Source: Nevskia sp.
GTDB lineage: Bacteria; Pseudomonadota; Gammaproteobacteria; Nevskiales; Nevskiaceae
Reading direction: 5' to 3'
Assembly: GCA_023229645.1 (NCBI GenBank)
Contig: JALNYU010000016.1
Location: forward strand, 1-64,000
DNA length: 64,000 bases
In this document: positions 45,173 through 54,546 of the stretch, piece after piece
Position numbering within the stretch: position 1 is the first letter of the stretch
Layout of the letters: every line of letters begins with the position of its first letter
Notes under the pieces: generated by a model
Database searches by the model: none
The model's input: only the letters and a program-made list of their open reading frames with translations
Told to the model about the DNA's origin: nothing
Translations under genes and position numbers: made by a program

Positions 45173-45892
45173 TTAAGCCCGGGCGCCTGGGGCAAAACGC
45201 TTCGAAAGACGACCCGCGTAAACACCAACAGCCGTACCAACGCGGCCCGAGTAACGGCCCATGTCGGTCGATAGTTTGTTGTAGGCCATGATCGCCGGAA
45301 TTGCTGCGGCAAGGCCGATACCCGTGGCGATCAGCGCTTCGGCAATACCCGGTGCAACCGTTGCGAGGCTGGTATCGCGGTTGGCAGCGATGCCGGTAAA
45401 CGTGTTCATGATGCCCCAAACCGTGCCAAACAAACCGATGAACGGTGCCGCCGAACCCACGGTGGCGAGGAACGGCAGGCGCTTGTTAAGGCGGCGAATT
45501 TCGTTCGACAGCTCAAGCCGCATCACGTGCTCAATACGGTCACGGACTTCGTGCAAGGCTTCGTGCGCGTGGTCGCCCGAACCTTCGCGCCATTCTTTAT
45601 TGCCGGCGTCGATAACGCTGACCACCGGGTGCTTGTCCTGATAATTAATCATGTCTTCGAGGGTGCCGTTTTCCAGCTTGTCTTCGAGACGGTTGATCGC
45701 AGCATTGGCGCGCGACATGTCGATGAATTTCTCAACCATCACCGTCCAACACCACATGGAGAAGAACACCAGCAGAATCAGGACCGCCTTGACGACGGGA
45801 TCGGCCTGCGAGACCAGATGAATGATCGAAAGGTCAGCCGGATTAATCGTGCCTGCTGCATCCGCCGCAATGTTGATGAGAGTCGCTGCCAC
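45173..45892 (-). CDS. exbB: Biopolymer transport protein ExbB (MotA/TolQ/ExbB channel)
   Basis: A 239-residue proton-channel subunit with three membrane helices; the last two contain the conserved LGLFGTVWGIMNTFTGI and IATGIGLAAAIPAIMAYN stretches. It starts with GTG at 45892, with GGAG seven bases ahead. It forms the pentameric motor with ExbD and TonB. Confidence 0.93.
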   Translation of the reverse strand: MAATLINIAADAAGTINPADLSIIHLVSQADPVVKAVLILLVFFSMWCWTVMVEKFIDMSRANAAINRLEDKLENGTLEDMINYQDKHPVVSVIDAGNKEWREGSGDHAHEALHEVRDRIEHVMRLELSNEIRRLNKRLPFLATVGSAAPFIGLFGTVWGIMNTFTGIAANRDTSLATVAPGIAEALIATGIGLAAAIPAIMAYNKLSTDMGRYSGRVGTAVGVYAGRLSKRFAPGARA

Positions 45893-46265
45893 TGGATTAC
45901 TCCAAAAAATTATTTCTGTTGCGCCAACGCCATATCCCTGGTGCTAGCAATACTTGCACCAACTGGCGCGGCGTGCTGGGAAGGGACGAATACTAGCCAG
46001 TACGCCCTAAATTAAGCAAGCCGCAATATTCTTACATCAATGATGAGGAAATCAGCCGCCGCAGCCGTCATCTCCAGGAACCCGCGCACAGCTCCAAGCT
46101 CCGGGTCTAAATTACGGATTCGCTGGGGGTTTCGGCAGGCGGGGACGGATTCGGCAGCGGCTCAATCTGGTTGTACTGGCGGGTTCGTAATTAGCAGTTT
46201 TCGTGCCGAATTTTTTATTTCGTCGGCGCGACTTAGCGGGGTTTGTCGCCCCGCCGTACTGCCGC
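45893..46265. other. Intergenic region between gor end and exbB start
   Basis: A 373-bp gap carrying the exbB leader and ribosome site on the minus strand and the gor 3' region. A hairpin GCGGGG/CCCCGC lies near 46237-46255 but has no T run, so it is a weak terminator at best. I see no Fur box or gene. Confidence 0.35.
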
Positions 46266-47612
46266 TCAGCGCAGGGTAACCAGTTCCTCGGCACTCGTTG
46301 GATGGATCGCGACAGTGTCGTCAAAATCGCGTTTCGTCGCGCCCATGCGCACTGCTACCGCGAAACCTTGCAGCAGCTCATCGGCGCCCTCACCGATCAC
46401 GTGAATACCCGCTACGCGCGCCTCTGCGCCCACACAAACCAATTTCATACGGCTGTCGCGCTTCGTATCGAGCACACCATAAGACAAGGCTCGAAAGCGT
46501 GATTCATAAACTTTTACCGTAGTGCCGAACTGCTGTCGCGCCGCCTGCTCACTCAAGCCGATTGTTCCAATTGGCGGATGACTGAAAATCACAGTGGGTA
46601 TGTTTGTGTAATCCAATTTGCGGTCAGCTTGGCCGTCATAGAGGCGATCTGCGAGGCGTCGACCCGCCGCAATCGCGACCGGTGTTAGTGGCGCGCGGCC
46701 CGTCACGTCGCCGACGGCAAAAATATTCGGGATATTTGTTGCCTGCCATTCGTCAACGCGCACATACCCCGCTGCATCGAGCGCAACGCCCGCAGCCTCC
46801 AGGCCGCATCGCGCTGTGTTTGGGCGACGGCCGATCGCCCAAATTAAGGTTTCGTAATCCGCGGTTGTGCCGTTCGAAAGCGTTGCACGTAAGCCGGCTT
46901 CAGCGGCAACAAGTGACCGCACTTGCATATCGGTGCGAACATCAACGCCTTGCTCGCGCAGCATCGTCAGCAGGGTTTCGCTTAGCATCGCGTCGAATTC
47001 GCGCAGCACCCGGTCCCCGCGAACAAATAAGCTCACCTGCGCGCCGAGCGCCTGCAGGACGCCACAAAGCTCGACCGCGATATAGCCAGCGCCGACGATG
47101 GCGACGGTCTTTGGACAGTGATCGAGCGCGAAAAAGCCATCAGAGTCGATTCCCAGCTCGGCCCCAGGAACCTCTGGCCACTGCGGCTGACCGCCAGTTG
47201 CGATGAGGATGCGCTCGGCCCGCAGCGTTCGCGGGCCACCGCCGATTGTCACTGTTTGCGCGTCAACAAGCTCGCCGTGCCCGGCGACGACCGTGATCCC
47301 GTCCTTTGCCAGATTGCCGCGATAAATCTCGTTCAGCCGCGCGATATATGCTTCCCGTCGGGCCCGCAGCCGCGCCCAATCATGGGTAACTGCGCCGACG
47401 TTGAAGCCATAGCCAGACGCGTGTTGCAGCGCCTCGGCGATCTCAGCTGCATGCCACATTAATTTCTTCGGCACACAGCCGACGTTGACACAGGTGCCGC
47501 CCAGCCGGCCCGCCTCGATTACGGCGACTTTCGCGCCGTACTGTGCAGCCCGCCGCGCGGTTGCAACGCCGCCACTCCCGGCGCCGAGCACCACTAAATC
47601 ATAAGCCTCCAT
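46266..47612 (-). CDS. gor: Glutathione reductase
   Basis: NADPH-dependent flavoenzyme reducing oxidised glutathione, 448 residues. I use the second in-frame ATG (47612), because GGGGAGG lies six bases before it and abuts the first ATG. FAD motif GAGSGG is near the start, the redox pair Cys41/Cys46 is in GGTCVNVGCVPKK, the NADPH motif GAGYIAVELCG follows, and the C-terminal HPTSAEELV supplies the catalytic His. It follows a thioredoxin-family gene by 25 bases, hinting at a shared redox role. Confidence 0.95.
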   Translation of the reverse strand: MEAYDLVVLGAGSGGVATARRAAQYGAKVAVIEAGRLGGTCVNVGCVPKKLMWHAAEIAEALQHASGYGFNVGAVTHDWARLRARREAYIARLNEIYRGNLAKDGITVVAGHGELVDAQTVTIGGGPRTLRAERILIATGGQPQWPEVPGAELGIDSDGFFALDHCPKTVAIVGAGYIAVELCGVLQALGAQVSLFVRGDRVLREFDAMLSETLLTMLREQGVDVRTDMQVRSLVAAEAGLRATLSNGTTADYETLIWAIGRRPNTARCGLEAAGVALDAAGYVRVDEWQATNIPNIFAVGDVTGRAPLTPVAIAAGRRLADRLYDGQADRKLDYTNIPTVIFSHPPIGTIGLSEQAARQQFGTTVKVYESRFRALSYGVLDTKRDSRMKLVCVGAEARVAGIHVIGEGADELLQGFAVAVRMGATKRDFDDTVAIHPTSAEELVTLR

Positions 47613-47637
47613 TCTCATCCTCCCCGTTAGAAATCGT

Positions 47638-48198
47638 TCATGCCGATTTCCATTTGATATTGCAGCCGACGCTTGGCACCTGCGCCGTATCGATAGTTGT
47701 CCCAGCGAATAGCGCGTCCAGTGCCGCGCGCATGCTAGCGCCTGTCACCGGGCGGCCGTTACCAGGCCGAGAATCGTCGAGCTGGCCGCGATACGCGAGC
47801 TGTAATGCGCCATCAAAAATAAAGAAATCTGGCGTGCACGTGGCCTGATAGGCGCGCGCAACAGCCTGGGTTTCGTCGTATAGATAGGGAAACGGAAACC
47901 CGGCGTGTGCCGCTAGGGCGTGCATCTTAGCTGGCGAATCTTCCGGATAGTTTTCGGCGTCGTTACTACTGATCGCGATAAACGCAGCGCCGCGCGGCAA
48001 ATAATCGTGCGCAAGCGCGACCAAGCCGGCCTGCACGTGCTTCACGTATGGGCAGTGATTGCAGATAAACATGATGACCGTTGCCTGCTGGGACTTCAGC
48101 TGTGTCAGCGTTTTTATCTGGCCGCTGGCCGTGTCGAGCAATGTGAAATCGGGCGCGGGCGTTGTCAGTGGCAACATCGCGGACGGTGTAATGCTCAT
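47638..48198 (-). CDS. Thioredoxin-family (AhpC/TSA-like) protein
   Basis: A 186-residue thioredoxin-fold protein from the ATG at 48198, which has AGGAG at 8-base spacing. The active region is VIMFICNHCPYVKHV; only one of the usual pair of cysteines is in the CxxC position (C-N-H-C gives both, followed by PYVKH). The C-terminal part has SVGCNIKWK, a third cysteine typical of this group. Members resemble peroxiredoxins and resA-type reductases; the function is not established. It is likely co-transcribed with gor. Confidence 0.82.
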   Translation of the reverse strand: MSITPSAMLPLTTPAPDFTLLDTASGQIKTLTQLKSQQATVIMFICNHCPYVKHVQAGLVALAHDYLPRGAAFIAISSNDAENYPEDSPAKMHALAAHAGFPFPYLYDETQAVARAYQATCTPDFFIFDGALQLAYRGQLDDSRPGNGRPVTGASMRAALDALFAGTTIDTAQVPSVGCNIKWKSA

Positions 48199-48438
48199 AT
48201 CAGGTGCTCCTGAATCAATATTCAATGCGGCCAACATAGCGCCAGTTATGCCCGCTTGTATCGCCGCCTGGCTGGGCGGCGGCCCGATGTAAGGATCCGC
48301 CGACGACAATTCCGCCACGCCGCTGCGGCGACGCGGCTTCAATCTAGGGTGGCTCGAAAAGCCGGCTCTGCGCACCAAAGGTCGTGGCGAACAGCTTGGC
48401 GGCGCCTGCCAGCAGGTGCGTTGCGCCGATAGCTGAAC

Positions 48439-48444
48439 TATAAT
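48439..48444 (+). promoter_or_regulatory. Probable -10 box of the metK promoter
   Basis: A perfect TATAAT at 48439-48444 lies about 40 bases upstream of the metK GTG start. The -35 region at suitable distance (about 48416-48421) is weak. The resulting leader of about 33 bases is too short for a SAM- or SAH-sensing riboswitch. Confidence 0.5.
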
Positions 48445-48484
48445 ATCCGTCTATCCGTATAAACAGATCAAACGAGGCGCAGCA

Positions 48485-49711
48485 GTGACAACCCCATCGA
48501 CCGAATACTTGTTTACCTCCGAATCCGTTTCCGAAGGTCATCCCGATAAACTCGCGGATCAGATCTCGGATGCCGTATTGGACGCGATTCTGAGCCAGGA
48601 CAAGCGCGCGCGCGTGGCCTGCGAAACCTTGGTCAAAACCGGCGTTGCGATCATCGCTGGCGAAGTAACAACCTCGGCCTGGGTTGATCTCGAAGCGCTG
48701 GTCCGCAAAGTGATCAGCGATGTCGGCTACAACTCGTCGGAAGTCGGTTTCGATGGCGCCACCTGCGGCGTGTTGAACATCATTGGCAAACAGTCGCCGG
48801 ACATCGCGATGGGCGTTGACGGCACCGAGAAAAAGCAGAAAGCGCCGGAAGAAATCGGTGCCGGCGACCAAGGCCTGATGTTCGGCTATGCCTGCAACGA
48901 AACCAAGGAATTGATGCCGGCGCCGATCTTCTACTCGCACCGTCTTGTGGAACAGCAGGCGAAGGTTCGTAAAGCGAAGAATTCCGGTCTGCCGTGGCTG
49001 CGCCCGGACGCAAAATCACAGGTCACGCTGCGCTATAAAGACGGCGTTGCGGTCGGCGTTGACGCCGTCGTGCTGTCGACCCAGCACGCGCCGGACGTCA
49101 AGCTCAAAGACCTGCGCGAAGCGGTCATGGAATCGATCATCAAACCGGTGATTCCGGCGAAATGGATCACCAAAGCCACCAAGTTCCACATCAACCCAAC
49201 GGGCAACTTCGTCATCGGTGGCCCGGTCGGCGACTGCGGCCTGACCGGCCGTAAAATCATCGTCGACAGCTACGGCGGCTGGGCCCGCCACGGCGGCGGC
49301 GCGTTCTCCGGCAAGGATCCGTCGAAAGTCGATCGCAGCGCCGCGTACGCCGCCCGTTATGTCGCAAAAAACATTGTCGCGGCCGGCCTCGCTTCGCGGG
49401 TCGAAGTGCAAGTCAGCTACGCCATCGGCGTTGCCGAGCCGACTTCGATCTTCGTCACCAGCTTCGGCACCGGCAAAGTCAGCGACGAGCGTCTGGAGCA
49501 GCTGGTGCGCGCTCACTTTGATCTGCGTCCGGGCGGCATCATCAAGATGCTCGACTTAGTTCACCCGATGTATCAGGCCACGGCCAGCTACGGCCATTTC
49601 GGCCGCAAGCCGTACGAGGTCAAGCTCGCCAGCGGCGAAACCTTCACCGCATTCTCGTGGGAAAAAACCGACAAGGCTGAAGCCTTGAAGGCCGACGCGA
49701 AGAAGAGCTGA
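48485..49711 (+). CDS. metK: S-adenosylmethionine synthetase
   Basis: Makes SAM from methionine and ATP, 408 residues, starting with GTG. The N-terminal SESVSEGHPDKLADQISDA motif, the flexible loop region GAGDQGLMFGYA, and GGGAFSGKDPSKVDRSAAY are all conserved. It leads the metK-ahcY-metF group of the activated methyl cycle. Confidence 0.98.
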   Translation: MTTPSTEYLFTSESVSEGHPDKLADQISDAVLDAILSQDKRARVACETLVKTGVAIIAGEVTTSAWVDLEALVRKVISDVGYNSSEVGFDGATCGVLNIIGKQSPDIAMGVDGTEKKQKAPEEIGAGDQGLMFGYACNETKELMPAPIFYSHRLVEQQAKVRKAKNSGLPWLRPDAKSQVTLRYKDGVAVGVDAVVLSTQHAPDVKLKDLREAVMESIIKPVIPAKWITKATKFHINPTGNFVIGGPVGDCGLTGRKIIVDSYGGWARHGGGAFSGKDPSKVDRSAAYAARYVAKNIVAAGLASRVEVQVSYAIGVAEPTSIFVTSFGTGKVSDERLEQLVRAHFDLRPGGIIKMLDLVHPMYQATASYGHFGRKPYEVKLASGETFTAFSWEKTDKAEALKADAKKS

Positions 49712-49737
49712 TCCGCGCCATCTATAGGAGTTCACGC

Positions 49738-51180
49738 ATGAACGCAGTTCTGAAACCCGCCGCGACCCCAGACTACAAAGTTAAAGACATCACGCTGGCC
49801 GAATTCGGCCGCAAGCGCATCCGTATGGCCGAAGAAGAAATGCCCGGCCTGATGAGCATCCGCGCCAAATACGCGCCGCTGCAGCCGTTAAAAGGCGTAC
49901 GCCTGACCGGTTCGCTGCACATGACCAAAGAAACGGCCGTGCTGCTGGAAACACTGAAGGCGCTCGGCGCCTCGGTGCGCTGGGCCTCGTGCAATATTTT
50001 CTCAACCCAGGACGACGCCGCGGCTGCCGTCGCGGTTGCCGGCACGCCAGTCTTCGCATGGAAAGGCGAGACGCTGGAAGAGTATTGGAGCCTCACGCTC
50101 GACTGCGTCACCCACACGCTGGCCGATGGCACGCTGGCGGGGCCGGAGCTAGTGGTTGATGACGGTGGCGACGTCACGCTGCTCATCCATAAAGGCTACG
50201 AGCTAGAACAGGGTTCGGACTGGGTCAACACCCCGTCTGATAACCACGAAGTCCAGGTCATCAAAGACCTGCTGAAGCGCGTCGCGAAAGAGCGCCCGGG
50301 TTACTGGACGCGCGTGGTTAAAGACTGGCGCGGCGTTTCCGAGGAAACCACCACCGGCGTGCACCGCCTGTATCAGATGATGGAAGCGGGCACGCTGCTG
50401 GTGCCAGCGATCAACGTCAACGATTCCGTTACCAAGTCGAAGTTCGACAACCTCTACGGTTGCCGTGAATCGCTGGCCGATGGCATCAAGCGCGCTACCG
50501 ATTTGATGATCGCCGGCAAGGTTGCATTTGTTGCCGGCTACGGCGACGTCGGCAAAGGTTCTTCACACTCGCTGCGCGGCCTGGGCGCGCGCGTAATCGT
50601 ATCGGAAATCGATCCGATCAATGCCTTGCAAGCGGCGATGGAAGGCTTTGAAGTTAAAACCATCGCTGACGTGCTGCCGTTCGCCGACATCTACGTCACG
50701 ACCACCGGCAACAAAGACATCATCACCCTCGAACACATGAAGGCGATGAAGAACAACGCGCTGGTCTGCAACATCGGCCACTTCGACAACGAAATCCAGA
50801 TGGACCGCCTGAACACCTCAGGCGCTGTGCGCGACAACATCAAGCCGCAGGTTGACCGCTACACGTTCCCAGACACCGGCCGCAGCATCTACGTACTGGC
50901 GGAAGGACGCTTGATCAACCTCGGTTGCGCCCACGGCCATCCGGCGTTTGTTATGAGCAATTCGTTCTCGAACCAGACGCTGGCCGCGATCGATCTCTGG
51001 ATGAACAAGGATAGCTACAAGAAAACCGTCTACCGCCTGTCGAAGAAGCTTGACGAAGAAGTAGCGCGGCTGCACTTGGAGCAGATCGGCGTGAAGCTAA
51101 CGACGCTAACCGCCGCGCAGGCCGAGTATCTCGGCGTGCCGGTTGATGGCCCGTACAAGCCGGACCACTACCGCTACTAA
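49738..51180 (+). CDS. ahcY: Adenosylhomocysteinase
   Basis: Hydrolyses S-adenosylhomocysteine to adenosine and homocysteine, 480 residues. NAD-binding GYGDVGKGSSHSLRG and the C-terminal KPDHYRY, which contacts NAD of a neighbouring subunit, identify it. It lies 26 bases after metK and precedes a structured terminator and metF. Confidence 0.98.
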   Translation: MNAVLKPAATPDYKVKDITLAEFGRKRIRMAEEEMPGLMSIRAKYAPLQPLKGVRLTGSLHMTKETAVLLETLKALGASVRWASCNIFSTQDDAAAAVAVAGTPVFAWKGETLEEYWSLTLDCVTHTLADGTLAGPELVVDDGGDVTLLIHKGYELEQGSDWVNTPSDNHEVQVIKDLLKRVAKERPGYWTRVVKDWRGVSEETTTGVHRLYQMMEAGTLLVPAINVNDSVTKSKFDNLYGCRESLADGIKRATDLMIAGKVAFVAGYGDVGKGSSHSLRGLGARVIVSEIDPINALQAAMEGFEVKTIADVLPFADIYVTTTGNKDIITLEHMKAMKNNALVCNIGHFDNEIQMDRLNTSGAVRDNIKPQVDRYTFPDTGRSIYVLAEGRLINLGCAHGHPAFVMSNSFSNQTLAAIDLWMNKDSYKKTVYRLSKKLDEEVARLHLEQIGVKLTTLTAAQAEYLGVPVDGPYKPDHYRY

Positions 51181-51206
51181 GGCATTTTCGGGTCTTTAGG
51201 CCACGC

Positions 51207-51287
51207 CTGATGACTCGAAATAGCCCCGCGGCGCGTTCGCCGACGGGGGCGATGTCATCAGGGGGCGGGCAACCGCCCCCTTTTTTA
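51207..51287 (+). terminator. Structured intergenic RNA ending in a Rho-independent terminator, ahcY-metF
   Basis: A stem CCTGATGAC (about 51207-51215) / GTCATCAGG (about 51254-51262) encloses a second hairpin (GCCCCG with CGGGGGC and an inner GGCG/CGCC). It runs directly into a terminator: GGGGGCGG (51261-51268), GCAA loop, CCGCCCCC (51273-51280), then six T. The 3' arm of the first stem shares two G residues with the terminator 5' arm, so the two cannot both fully form. It ends 14 bases before metF, so metF expression depends on read-through or another promoter. Confidence 0.7.
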
Positions 51288-51300
51288 TTGAGATCGAACA

Positions 51301-52173
51301 ATGAATTCAGCCGCCGCGCAGCCTCTGCAATTTTCTTTTGAGCTGTTTCCGCCTCGGACGCCGGAAGGTGCGGCCAAACTCCCCGCCATCGTCGCGCAAT
51401 TGGCAACGCTGCAGCCGAAGTATTTCTCGGTGACCTACGGTGCCGGCGGCTCAGACCAGGACGGCACTTACGACACTGTGGTTCGCGTCGTCGAAGACAC
51501 CGGCATCGACGCCGCGCCGCATCTAACCTGCGTCGGCTCCTCGCGCGCCAAAATCAGCGCCCTGCTCGACCGCTACGAAGCCGCCGGCGTTAAACGCATC
51601 GTCGCGTTGCGTGGGGACTTACCAGCGACCGCACTCGGCGCCTCAGCGCCGGGGGATTTCCACTACGCCAGCGAATTGGTGCAGTTCATCCGCGAAACGC
51701 ACGGCGAGCACTTTCATCTCGAAGTCGCCGCGTACCCGGAAACCCACCCACAGGCCGCCAACCCGGACGCCGATTTCGTCAATTTCCGCCGCAAAGTCGA
51801 AGCTGGCGCCAACGCCGCAATCACGCAATACTTTTTCGTCGCCGAAGCCTATTTCGATTTCGTCGAACGCTGCACGCGCGCTGGGATCGCGATCCCGGTG
51901 ATTCCCGGCATCATGCCGATCACCAACCACGGCCAGCTCACACGTTTTTCTGCCGCCTGCGGCGCCGATATCCCACGCTGGATCCGCCTGCGCCTAGAAC
52001 AGTTGCAGAACGATAAACCTTCGCTGCAAGCGTTCGGTCTGGACGTCATTACCCGGCTTTGCGAATCCCTGCTGAAAGCGGGCGCGCCAGGCCTGCATTT
52101 CTATACGCTCAACCAAGCCGAGACGACGCTGCGGTTGTGGCAAAACCTTGGCCTGCCCGCGCCGCATTATTGA
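51301..52173 (+). CDS. metF: 5,10-Methylenetetrahydrofolate reductase
   Basis: FAD-dependent enzyme giving 5-methyltetrahydrofolate for methionine synthesis, 290 residues. FSFELFPPRTPEG at the start, VTYGAGGSDQDGTYDTV, the FAD-contacting PETHPQA, and the later FFVAEAYFDFVERC region are typical. The final Tyr codon and stop fall within an inverted-repeat element (52167-52372), so its 3' end may have been supplied by an insertion. Confidence 0.96.
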   Translation: MNSAAAQPLQFSFELFPPRTPEGAAKLPAIVAQLATLQPKYFSVTYGAGGSDQDGTYDTVVRVVEDTGIDAAPHLTCVGSSRAKISALLDRYEAAGVKRIVALRGDLPATALGASAPGDFHYASELVQFIRETHGEHFHLEVAAYPETHPQAANPDADFVNFRRKVEAGANAAITQYFFVAEAYFDFVERCTRAGIAIPVIPGIMPITNHGQLTRFSAACGADIPRWIRLRLEQLQNDKPSLQAFGLDVITRLCESLLKAGAPGLHFYTLNQAETTLRLWQNLGLPAPHY

Positions 52174-52372
52174 TTCGGCCACAAAATAGTTGAACGAGGT
52201 GCTACGCGGCAATTTGAGATCGCATTCTTTCGAGACGGCGTGAGTGGTCGAATTAATAATAAAATCAAATTGCTTTGTTATTGATCCGGCCATTTCTCGC
52301 TTTCTCGGAAGTGCGGCATCCGGTTTGGCATTGCACTGTCTTTATTCAACTACTTAATGGCCGGATCAATAA
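52167..52372. mobile_element. Small inverted-repeat element (MITE-like or IS remnant)
   Basis: The 30 bases at 52167-52196 match the reverse complement of 52343-52372 at 24 positions. A further copy of the tip, 52278-52294 (TTATTGATCCGGCCATT), is a perfect 17-base inverted match to 52356-52372. The 206-bp unit has no coding potential. The layout resembles a non-autonomous element or the ends of a decayed insertion sequence. The family is unknown to me. Its left end overlaps the stop codon of metF. Confidence 0.5.
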
Positions 52373-52527
52373 ACCGCCGCACTGCTTGCGCCTACGGTCC
52401 AGTCTCGCGGCAGAAAACAAACACTGGCGCTGCCTCGATAACCACACCGCACTCGTGGCACAGTCCTCGCCTTCAGGATGTATCCGCGGCTGCATCTGTG
52501 CCCGCCCTATTACTCAGGAGATGTTCA

Positions 52528-53862
52528 GTGTCCTTTCCTTCGTCACGCGCACTGGTCGCGCTGCTGTTCACCGCGCTGCCGTACGCCGTCAGTAGCACCG
52601 CCGTCGCCGCCGAAACGCCGGTCGCCGCACCGGTACACATCGCGCTACGTGCCGCACACTTGATCGATGGCCTGAGCGATAAGCCGATCGACAACGCCGT
52701 CGTGCTGATTGATGACGACAAAATCACCGCCGTCGGCAGCAAACTCGCAATTCCCGCCGGCTATGAAACTATCGATCTGGGTGGCGCGACACTGCTACCG
52801 GGCTTCGTCGACTGCCACACGCACATCACTTCCGATCCGAGCGACTACTACAAGACACTGGTGCGCGAGAGCGCCATCGACGAAGCCGTGCGTGCGCACG
52901 TGTTCGCCGAGCGCACGCTGCTTGCCGGCTTCACTACGGTGCGCAATGTCGGCGCGGGCGACTACATCGATATCGCGCTGCGTAACGCAATCGACGAAGG
53001 CTACGCCCGCGGCCCGCGTATCGTCGCAGCCGGCCATGCAATCGGCGCCACCGGCGGTCACGGTGACCGCACCGGCGTTTCACCGTACCTGCATATCGAC
53101 GGCTTCAGCGGCGTCGCCGACGGCGTCGAAGGCGTGCGCCTGAAAGTACGCGAGCAAATCAAATACGGCGCTGACGCGATCAAAATGATCGCGACCGCCG
53201 GCGTCTTAACCGAGGAAGATTCAGTCGGCGCGCCGCAGTACACGCAAGCCGAGATGGACGCCCTGGTTGATGAAGCGCACCGCTGGGGCCGGAAAGTCGC
53301 GGCGCATGCGCACGGCACCGAGGGCATCAAAATGGCCGTGCGGGCCGGCGTAGACTCGATCGAGCACGGCAGCTTTATCGACGACGAAGGCATCAAAATG
53401 ATGAAGCAACGCGGCACGTATCTGGTCGCCGACATCTATAACGATGACTACATCCTCGCCGAATACGCGAAGCTGAACTTCCCGCAGAAAATTCTCGACA
53501 AGGAGCGCTTGGTCGGCCGTACGCAGCGCGAAAACTTCCGCAAGGCGGCGCAGGCCGGCGTCAAAATCGCCTACGGCACCGATGCCGGCGTTTATCCGCA
53601 CGGCGACAACGGCAAGCAGTTCGCAAAGCAAGTCGAATGGGGCCAGACGCCGATACAGGCGATCAAGGCGGCGACCAGCAGCGCCGCCGACCTGCTCGGC
53701 CGCAGCAAAATGATCGGCAGCGTCAGCGCCGGCCACTACGCGGATTTAGTCGCCGTTGACGGCGACCCGCTGGCCGACATCAAGCAACTCGAACACGTCG
53801 CCTTTGTTATGAAAGGCGGCACGGTGTACAAGCGCAGCGGCAAGGCGGTCGCGCCGGAATAG
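52528..53862 (+). CDS. Secreted metal-dependent amidohydrolase (Xaa-Pro/Arg carboxypeptidase-like)
   Basis: 444 residues from a GTG at 52528 with AGGAG seven bases ahead; the open frame extends further upstream into the inverted-repeat element without a ribosome site. A signal peptide (VSFPSSRALVALLFTALPYA... cleaved near VAA) sends it to the periplasm. Metal ligands are DCHTHI, HAHGTEG, IEHGSF and YGTDAG. The amidohydrolase subgroup includes periplasmic dipeptidases and carboxypeptidases acting on dipeptides with C-terminal Pro, Arg or Lys. The substrate is not determined. Confidence 0.85.
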   Translation: MSFPSSRALVALLFTALPYAVSSTAVAAETPVAAPVHIALRAAHLIDGLSDKPIDNAVVLIDDDKITAVGSKLAIPAGYETIDLGGATLLPGFVDCHTHITSDPSDYYKTLVRESAIDEAVRAHVFAERTLLAGFTTVRNVGAGDYIDIALRNAIDEGYARGPRIVAAGHAIGATGGHGDRTGVSPYLHIDGFSGVADGVEGVRLKVREQIKYGADAIKMIATAGVLTEEDSVGAPQYTQAEMDALVDEAHRWGRKVAAHAHGTEGIKMAVRAGVDSIEHGSFIDDEGIKMMKQRGTYLVADIYNDDYILAEYAKLNFPQKILDKERLVGRTQRENFRKAAQAGVKIAYGTDAGVYPHGDNGKQFAKQVEWGQTPIQAIKAATSSAADLLGRSKMIGSVSAGHYADLVAVDGDPLADIKQLEHVAFVMKGGTVYKRSGKAVAPE

Positions 53863-53904
53863 GCCACCGATGACAGAATTCATGCTGCCGCTTTAAGCTG
53901 CGGC

Positions 53905-54546
53905 ATGATCCTGCAACTCCTCGATTATTCTGGCTCCGCGGTCTTCGCGGTCAGCGGCGCGTTAGCGGCTGGGCGCAAGAGTTTGGACGTGCTCGGCGTC
54001 GTCGTCATCGCACTCGTCACTGCGACCGGTGGCGGCACGATTCGCGACTTATTGCTCGACCGCCACCCGGTGTTCTGGATCGCCGACCCGGCTTATGTTG
54101 CGGTTATCGTGGGCGCTGCATTGCTGACGATCCCGTACACGCGCTGGGTGCGGCCGCCACTGCAGTCGTTGCAGATTGTTGATGCCCTCGGCCTCGCGTT
54201 TTTCTCGATTGCCGGCGCGCAAGTTGCCGAAAGCAAAGCCCACTCCGGGCTGATCGTGGTGATGATGGCGACGATCACCGGCGCCTTCGGCGGCGTCTTG
54301 CGTGACGTGCTTTGCAACGACATCCCGATGATCTTGCGCAAAGGCAATATTTACGCAACCGCCGTCATCGTCGGCGCCACCGTTTACGTGCTGTCGCTGC
54401 GCTTCGGGCTCACCCGGGGGCCGGCGACGGTGGTTGGAATGATCACCATCGCCTCGCTGCGGCTCGGCGCGATCGCATGGAACTGGAGCTTGCCGGTTTA
54501 CACGTTCGCCGATGAACGTGCCCCGCCGAAGCGGGATAAGGACTGA
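53905..54546 (+). CDS. TRIC-family cation channel protein (YadS/UPF0126-like)
   Basis: A 213-residue membrane protein with about seven helices in two related halves. The repeated motifs GGGTIRDLLLDR and GGVLRDVLCNDIP are the marker of the family, whose bacterial and archaeal members form trimeric potassium-permeable channels. Its TGA overlaps the ATG of mtgA, so the two are coupled. Confidence 0.85.
   Translation: MILQLLDYSGSAVFAVSGALAAGRKSLDVLGVVVIALVTATGGGTIRDLLLDRHPVFWIADPAYVAVIVGAALLTIPYTRWVRPPLQSLQIVDALGLAFFSIAGAQVAESKAHSGLIVVMMATITGAFGGVLRDVLCNDIPMILRKGNIYATAVIVGATVYVLSLRFGLTRGPATVVGMITIASLRLGAIAWNWSLPVYTFADERAPPKRDKD

Noticed and set aside
48379..48484. SAH or SAM riboswitch upstream of metK
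   Set aside because: The TATAAT at 48439 leaves a leader of only about 33 bases, and I could not find the conserved core motifs.
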